From Symbiodinium sp. CCMP2592 (taxonomy: Eukaryota; Sar; Dinophyceae; Suessiales; Symbiodiniaceae): a stretch of DNA of 64,000 bases. Numbering within the stretch: the stretch's first letter is position 1; each line of letters opens with the position of its first letter. The position numbers and the translations under genes are program-made. Below the pieces are notes generated by a model, which saw nothing but the letters and a program-made list of their open reading frames with translations, was not told the origin of the DNA and made no database searches. The stretch spans positions 890,501 to 954,500 of the forward strand of contig CAJNDT010001313.1 of the NCBI GenBank assembly GCA_905221615.1. The letters are read 5' to 3'. Positions 30,980-39,900 of the stretch are shown piece after piece.

Positions 30980-33900
30980 GTATATATATGTATATGTATG
31001 TGTATATGTATGTGTATGTATATATATATATATAAGCCTCATAATCAATCCACCCTGGCCGGCCGCCTAAACCCTGACCGCTAGGGCCTAAGCCTTCCAG
31101 AAACCTTCATACTGCGAACATGACTCGAATAGATCTGTTGTAGAGAACCCTGAGATGACCAATGCACTTAAAGGATCATGGGACTTAGTAACTAGGGTTC
31201 CTTAAAGGGTTCCTAAAAAGGGATCTATAAGGGTTCCGTAAGAGGGGCTTTAGGGTTGCTTAAAGGATCATGGGACTTAGTAACCAGGGTTATAATTGGG
31301 GTAACTCTACTTACAACTGCTTATCACCCCAATAAAGGTACTTATAACCATACTTACAAAGTCCCATGACCCTCCAAGTAGGTTCCTTTTCACACTTTAC
31401 ATGTCGCATCTCGCAACATGCGCCGCGAGGCTTTAGGGTGTAATTAGGGTTGTGGTTCACACGACTCCCCGAACCTGCTGCGCCGAAAGAAGCATCGGTC
31501 AGGAACGACGTCGCGCTCAGCGCAATTTGCGGCCAGCTCGCCACCCTCCCCAAGGAAGGCGAGCCGGGTGCTGTTTAAGGCAGTCATGACACCGAGGTTC
31601 ATCGTCAGATCCGAACGAAGCAGTTACTTAACTTAGCTTCACTGATGTCAGGGTAACTACCTAAAACTGTAAGACTAGGACAATAACAACCGTTAATCAT
31701 GACAATAACCACAGCAATAAATAATCAGAAATAATAATAATAATAACAATAATAATGATAATAATGATAGTAATAATAATAATGATAGTAGTAATAATAA
31801 TGATAGATATAATAATTTGTCCTGGAGCTCTGAGTCTGATTTGGGATGTAGGCCTTAGGGGACCTCGCCTATAAATGGGTGGTTGTCAAAATTATGGTCC
31901 CTTTTGGGCTGCCCTAAATATTAGGTGCCGTACTATGGTAGGGACCCCAAAAGGGACCATAATTTGGACAACCACCCAAATGTTGGTCATACTGCGCATC
32001 TTGCAAGCCATCTCGCGCCCTGACCAAGGTGTCTTCCCTGAAGCACATATCCAACCTTATCCCGGAATTCTACAGGTCGTACATTCAACCGCCTCGATGT
32101 TCTGCCAGGAGTGTCCAGAAAAGCATTACTATTACTATTACTATTACGATTACTATTAATATTACTATTACTATTACTATTACTATTACTATACTAAAGA
32201 AACCGCGCAGGTTTCAGCCTCGCTGTAGTTCACGGTGCCGGCTCCTTTGGCCACCAGCACGCCAAAGAGCTGCTTGGACGGGGTTTAGGGTTTTAGGGTT
32301 TAGGGTTTAGGGTTTTAGGGTTTAGGGTTTAGGGACTTTGATACCCTGTGGGGCCGTGAGGTTGAGAGTTAGGGCTCCGGAGATTTGGGATGAGAAGGGA
32401 AGCATGTGGCGCGGCACTTCAAGAGCTGAGCGATGCGATCACGAGTTAGAAAGCTTGGAGGAGTGAGTTTGTCTGAATTCTGAGGTATGGTGTCTCGAAG
32501 GGGGCAGAGAAGGCAGCGTGCACGTTTGCACTTGCTTCCGATTCGGTAGACCGGGGAACGAGGAACTTTCCTGGGCGGGCTCTGGGCATAAAATGGGTCC
32601 TGAATGCAATGAGAATTCAGAATGAGGAGAATATTAAGAATGGCAATACTAATAATCATAATTAGCATTGCTCAAGACTCCATCTGAGTATCATAGCATA
32701 GTATCTGCGTGGATGCACTTTACACTTTTGGGGATAAATTGACCCAATATGAAACTAAAAGTGTACATTTTGGGGGGCTTATGAACTCAGCAACGAAGAT
32801 AGCGTAGTATACCCCAAGCCCCAAATCTTGGGCTCCTGTATGCCCGGTTCGATTCGACACATGGACATGGGTGAAAGGTCACGGGGAAGCCGTCTTCATC
32901 AAGTGGCTTTGTCTCAGCTCCAAGACCTTGAACCCGTAGGCCTTATCCCCCAAAAACCTAAAACCTAAAAGGCCCTAAGCCCTGAACCCCAAATCCTAAT
33001 CCCCCGGCCCTAAACCCTAAAAACCCTCACGGTTTTGGGTTTTTGGGGTCTAGGGTTTTTAAAGCTCAGCCCTCAAAACGCCCAGACGCCCCAAAACCGC
33101 CCAAACCATCTGAAGAAGGCGATGGCGCTTTCCGAGCGACTCAGGGAAGGCTTTGCCAAGCGATCTCCTCAGATCACTGTTCCCGGCATGCGGGTGTTTG
33201 GGTTAAGGGTTTAGGGTTGAGGGTTTAGGGTTTGGGGTTGAGGATTTAGGGTTTAGGGTTGGCTGTCAAAATTATGGCCTCTTTTGGGGTCCTTAATCTA
33301 ATACGGCACCTAATATTTAGGGTACCCAAAAAGGGACCAATAATTTTCACAACTACCCATGAGGTGCTTGGTCTTTGGGTTTAGAGGTTCTTGGGTTTAG
33401 GTTTTGAGTTTTGAGGTTTTGTCAGGGTTCTTGGGTTTAGGGGTTTGAAGTTGGTTTGAAGTTCGTGGGTGAAGGGTTTCATGTTCAGGTTTTGAGGTTT
33501 TGGGTCAGGGTTCTTGGGTTTAGGGTTCGAGGTTTAGATTTTGAGTTTGAGGTTGTGGGTTAGGGTTCTTGAGTTCTGGGCTTTCGGGAGGTGGCAAGAG
33601 GTGGATTGATAGCCCAAAGGCTCCAAGTGCTCATATATTGTTCGCAGCAAACTCTGCTATGCAAGGATTTGGCTTTCGGTTGCATCAAACGCTCCGAATC
33701 TGCTTTCGTTCACCTGTTGTCGGGTGCCATGCGTAACGAGCCTTTGCAGATCCATTTTCCTACTATAGGGGCCTCATTAATTTTCTATACTATGCTTGAG
33801 GTTCCTTTTTAGAAGTATAGTATGCTATACCCCAAAACTCTACTCTCATTTTTAAGGCCCCCACTTGGAGGATCATGGGACTTAGTAAGTAAGGTTATAA

Positions 33901-36900
33901 GTACCTTAGTTGGGGGTATAAGTCACTATAAGTACAGTTACCCTAATTATAACCCTAGTTACTAAGTCCCATGACCCTTTAAGTACATTAGCCACAGGCG
34001 CCAGGCTTCCAGCAGAGGTCTGGAAACCATGCTGGGTGCCCTGACAAGCCTTGCCTATCAAAACGGTGAAGCGTCACATCAGGCTCATTCGTCGGAATAT
34101 GACAGTACTATAGAGGCCTTAATGATTTTAATTACCTATACTATTTTGAGGGTTCCCTCTTATAATTATAGTATGGTGGGCCCCAATACCCTATTCTAAG
34201 GCCCCTATATTATTTCTATTGGAAGTATTGCGTAGTATTGTTGTCGGTACTGTACCATGACAGTATCATAATAGTAAAGTATTGACATTGTGTCCTGTTT
34301 GGCATCTGTCAAAGGACGCGGCTCTCCGTGACGACGTTGAATAAACATGCCAGGAGCCTGGCAACGTCGAGTTTCAAAGCGGTACAGCATATAGTAGCCC
34401 TTATCGCAGTCTTTGCAGTACCCCTTACCCTGAACCCCTAAACCCTAAACGAAGCCTTGCAGATCCTGCGCGGGTTCAGCACGAACCCTTGCGAACCCAT
34501 GGTACCTTACGGGCAAAGGAGTTGAAAGTCTTAGCAGTTTGTCAGTGAAACAAGGAGTTGGGAGGTCAGGGCCGCAGGCTATCTCGAAATCCGATGCCTT
34601 TGTCGAGATTGGTTATATCGGGGTCTCTTTAATTACCTATACTATTTTGGGCTTCCTTATTCCAAGTGTAGTAGAGTAAAACCCCAAAACCAGAATCTAA
34701 TTATTAAGGCCCCTACATTAGCTTCCGGGCCCGTTGCTGCCGATGCTGCCGATGTGGGCCTCTGTTCGGGTGTGGCGTGTGCAGATGCAGAAAGTCTGAA
34801 GCCAGGTGGATCCAGATTTCATAGATCCTGCAACTTGGTTAGACCCAAAAATCCTGAAAGTCTAAATCAGTGCTAAGTCCAGGAGCTTGTGAGCCTCTGA
34901 AGCCCTTAAGCTTTACTACCCCACAGATCCTACACTCGGGCTTGCAAGAGTGGAGGTCATCACCGCCCTGCTGAAAGAAGGTCACGACCCAAGTGGAAGA
35001 AGGGCAGAAGGGGCGATGTCTTCGGGCTTTAGGCTTTTCGGTGGTTTGAAGCGTTTGGGCTCTTGTAAGGGTGTAAGTTATCAGCGCTGCAGTGCGTGTA
35101 GAGTTTTGTTCGATATAGGCTTTAGACTTCGTGGGGTCTTGGGGCTTCAGGGTGTTAGGTCTTGAGCAGCAGAAAGCCAAAGCAGCTGTAGGAGTCTTCG
35201 TGGCTTCATTTGCCATAGACGCGCCGTCGACATCATCGTCATCACAATCTTGCGCTTCTTCAACAACAGAAGTCGGACTAATCGGGTTCTCGAAGTTGCT
35301 ATGTGGGAGTTTCCGAAAATGAGGGGTACCTTATTTGGGGGTGCTTATAATAAGGATCCTACTATTTAGGGTACTATAATAGAATAGAGTCCCCTATTTT
35401 CGGAAACCCCCAAACCCTGAGCCCTAAACCCTTTATAGAACCCTGTGTAGATCCTTTAAAGGAGCCCTTATGGTACCCTTTAAAGGAACCCATGTGGCGG
35501 CAAAGTTTGAGGCCTTCCTGCTGTCTCGATGTCACCGTGCCCTTTTGTGGAAACCTCCGCGTGGGCCTGGCCCGGATTGAACTCTCCAGTCAGACACACT
35601 GTTGTCCTTCCTTTGCTATGGTCCCCTAATAAAGAATAGACAGATCGGTTAAGGTACCTTCTTGAAGGGCTTCTTATTAAGGGACTAGGGTAAAGGGGCC
35701 CTGTCAATTTCCCAAAAAAGGACAAGGCCGGAGTCAGGCATGCCATGGGCTCCTTCCTATGCTTTGGTTGTTGTATCGAGGGTTTGGGGCTTGGGGTTTA
35801 GGGCTTTAGAGTTTTAGGGTTTAGGGTTTAGGGTGGTTTGGGGTAACAAGAGAGTAACCGTATAAAACTCAATCACCGCACCTGTGGTTGCAGGTTTAGG
35901 CTTGTGGCTGGCGCCCAAGCATTGGCTCCGCCGTGAAGCCAGGATCAAATTGCTACGGTACATGGTCAATGGCACAAGGTTTTGGACTTCAATCTTTGCA
36001 TCGGTTAAGCTTGAGCCCTAAGGCCCGAACCCCTGAACCGACCCCGAACCCCTGAACCCCCAAACCCCTGAACCCCCAAACCCCTAAACCGCTAAACCCT
36101 AAACCCCAAAACCGCACCCCAAAACCCGTAAACCCCAAACCTTTCAGGGACTGGGTTTCCATACTGCAAGCCCTAGAGTTTTCCCCCCTTTGCCTCTGGA
36201 AATTTCCGAAATTGGGATATAGCACGCTAAATCGCGGGATCCTTGTCATGAAGACTCCCAGAATATGGTTCCGTAATTTTGAACCCCCCCTCCTCTGCAC
36301 GTGGAAGGAAGAAGCTCGTCGGTGGACGGCTCTCGCCCTCCACGGTGGACGGCCGGGACCTCAAAGGACTTCTTTGAGTCTGGGTTTAATACGGGGCCTT
36401 AATTATAGGGTTCCTTTAAGGGGTCCTTTAAAGGGGTTTATACTCATACTGTTTTGGGAGTGCGTTCTGATACGTATCGTATAATGGGCCCCAAAACCCA
36501 TTCTAATTATTAAGGCCCGTATATTGGGCTTTAGAGGGGTCCGATGTTTGGAGATGTGTTCCGTGCTTTTCAGGGTTCTTTCCCGGTTTCGACCGCCGAA
36601 ATGTGCACGGGCTCTGGACTCTGCGGGCTTGCTGATGTTGCTGCTTGTCATCTGTGAACAGGTATCAAGTACGAGCACTGGTATGAGCAACAGTACAAGT
36701 GCTTTTACGTGGAATAGTAGCAGTGATGGCGGCAGCAGCAGCGCTGGCGGTAGCAGTGCCAGCGTCGGTCGCAACACGTTGACAAACAGGAGTAGCGGCA
36801 GCGGTTGTAGTAGCATGACCAGTTGTCGCTTCTTGGGTTGCTGTGCTATTGTCAGACATGAAACAGAAGGAAAATGAAAACGACGTTTCAATCCTTCAAA

Positions 36901-39900
36901 GAGCTTCCGCTGCAGGCACGAGGGGCCTGCTGGGGCGAGGTTTCGTGCCGGTGCCGGCCCGAAGGAAGCATTTGACAGAATCGCTCTAGACCCAAAACCC
37001 TGCCCAGGCTTCACTCAACCCTATAGAGCCTAAACCTCGAAATATCACTCACACTCGCCACGGACTGGAGTCAATAGGTCCCGGCAACCCCTCTCCACCC
37101 CGAAGTTCTTGAAAAGTCATCGGTAAACTTGGAATGCCGTACACGACACTACCCCCTCCAGGATGCACGCAGATTTTCAGGACTTCGGAACCCCAAGCAA
37201 GCCTGCATACTTGGTGTTACATGCATGCAGAACTCCCTAAACCCTAAGCCCTGAACCTTTGGAGTTGAATGACATGCGACGTAAGCACTTCGAGTCGCCC
37301 CACTGGGATTTCAGCGTGCAAGGGCTGCCTGAGGGTCCAGGGCCTGGATACTTAGGGTTTAAGGCAAGTTGTGGGTTTAGGGCCGAGGTTGAAAACAGTT
37401 CTCAGACCCCTAATCCAATAGTCCTTATTTTGTGCTGGTATTCAAAAAGGACCCGAAGCCATATAATGGGGAGTACTTGTGCTCTTGGGGACATGAGAAG
37501 TAAAGTCTGAGCGCCGAGTGCAAAGTCCCGAATCCTATACCTGGCGCCATCCGCGTACTGGCTTAGAAGTTACTTAAAGGATCACGGGACTTAGTAAGTA
37601 AGGTTATAAGAGTGTTATAAGTACCTTAGTCGCTGGTATAAGCAGTTATAAGTCTAGTTACCCTACTTATAACCCTAGTTACTAAGTCCCATGATCCTTT
37701 AAGTAAACCCCCCTGTAGAGATGTCGCAAAGCAAGACCTGCCAATGCCCCTGCGACAGGAACAAGAACCCACAGCGCGTAGAGAACACCACACCACCAAC
37801 ACCGCAAGGAGGACGTTGCAATGCAAACTCCCATTCCTAGGCATCCGAAGTTATGAATGAACGTCGGAGTTTCGCGCCCCAGGTCGTGCACGGGGATGCA
37901 GTTTTAGATGAGTCGTGCTGCCGGCACAGTTACGCCTCCGCGACTCCACAGCATGTTCTGAGCCGCGATGAATATATGATGCTTAGAAGACCCCCGACAG
38001 CTCTGCTGCTAGCATTATTGACAGCTTGCTTATGCAGGCCTCAGAGCCATAGACTAGCTGCTTGATATTGGATCTTGAAGCCAGGCAGGGCGTGGCAATC
38101 CTCAGCGGAGACGTTTGGATGGCCGGGCCGTCGAACGCCCTGCAATCCCTAAACTCCGCAGAAACCCCTTAGGTGCCCTCAACTCATACTTCAACGCCCT
38201 GCCATATTGACAGCTTGCTTATGCAGGCCTCAGAGCCATAGACTAGCTGCTTGATATTGGATCTTGAAGCCAGGCAGGGCGTGGCAATCCTCAGCGGAGA
38301 CGTTTGGATACCCATAAGCCCCGCTAGAACAACCCTAAATTATAAACCCTCCTTTACAGAACCCCTTAAAGGAACCCTACTGAAAGTGTAGCGAGCCCCT
38401 TTATAACATGAAGGAGATCAGAGCTGATAGCCAGAAGGTGCTTCTGCGGACACGATGCCAGGAGCCACTTGCTAAGTTCCTTCGCTTCTAGGGCTAGGTT
38501 TACGGTTCAGGGTATATAGAGTTCACCACATGAATGTAGCCCTTGGATAGGTCCATCCTGAAAATACGGATGCCGATCGGAGACCCGAGCTCATTCAGAC
38601 AACTTCCCGCCCTGGCAGACAGATTGCATATACGGGCTCGTGATCAGAGATCCCTGCTTCCCAGAAAACCCGAAGAAAGTAACTTTAGCACCCAAACCCC
38701 AAAACCCTTAAAGCCCTGAGAAATAAAACCTTAAGCTCATAGGTTACAACAGAACCCTAAGGCCTAACCCTAAACCCTTGAAGCCCTGAACCCCTAAACC
38801 CTAAGCCCTAAAAACCCGAAGCCCTTAAACCCTTGAACCCTAAGCCCTTGAAGCCCTGAACCTTAAACCCTCAGCCCTAAACCCGAAGCCCTAAACCCTT
38901 GAAGCCCTGAACCCCTAAACCTTAAGCCCTAAAAACCCGAAGCCCTTAAACCCTTGAACCCTAAGCCCTTGAAGCCCTGAACCTTAAACCCTCAGCCCTA
39001 AACCCGAAGCCCTAAACCCTTGAAGCCCTGAACCCCTAAACCTTAAGCCCTAAAAACCCGAAGCCCTTAAACCCTTGAACCCTAAGCCCTTGAAGCCCTG
39101 AACCTTAAACCCTCAGCCCTAAACCCGAAGCCCTGAACCCTTGAACCCCAAGCCCTTGAAGCCCTGAACCTTAAACCCTAAGCCCTAAACCCGAACCCTT
39201 AAAGCCTTGAACCCTAAGCCCTTGAAGCCCTGAACCCTAAACCCTCAGCCCTTGAAGCCCTGAACCCTAAACCCTCAGCCCTTGAAGTCCTGAACCCTAA
39301 ACCCTCAGCCCTTGAAGTCCTGAACCCTAAACCCTCAGCCCTTGAAGTCCTGAACCCTTGAACCCTAAGCCCTAAGCCCTTTCCTCTAAGAAACCTGCGA
39401 GCAGGTAGAGCTCTGCCGAGAGCTGGGCGCAAAGTCCGCCGTGCACGGGAGCCGAGTCGGGAAGCGAATTTGGGGATTGATCTAGTATGTATATTACACA
39501 ATAATTATTATAGTGTATTCTAGTATGTTCTAGTATATAATGGTATGTCACAGTTCGCCGAGAACCAAATCATATATACTTTAATACATCGCTAGATGCT
39601 ATAGCATGCTCGATGCCCAGGTTTGTAACTGACGTTGACGGCGTCTTCACGAAGTCGGGGACCCAGTCTTCTCTGCTCAAATTAAAACCAGCCGTCGGAA
39701 GCAATAAGAAGCCTCAAAGCTGAATTTGCTGGCCATGGTCTGCAAAACTATTAAGTATATGGGAGTTTCCGAAAAGTAGAGGTATCCTATTTTGGTGTGC
39801 TTGCAACAGGGATCCTTCTATCTAGGGTGCCACATTCGGGCCCCTTATTTTCGGAGACTCCCATATTAGTTTCGAAGCTTGAATGAGTGAGTGAAGCCGT

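Noticed and set aside
32029..32310. 93-codon + frame over the ATT microsatellite
   Set aside because: Half of it is Ile-Thr repeat from the microsatellite; the real IPK exon 3 is in another frame.
36403..37014. 203-codon open frame on the - strand, the longest in the window
   Set aside because: Leu/Pro-rich, runs through CAG/GCA simple sequence and a family D MITE, no motif, and lies inside an IPK intron. Treated as chance.
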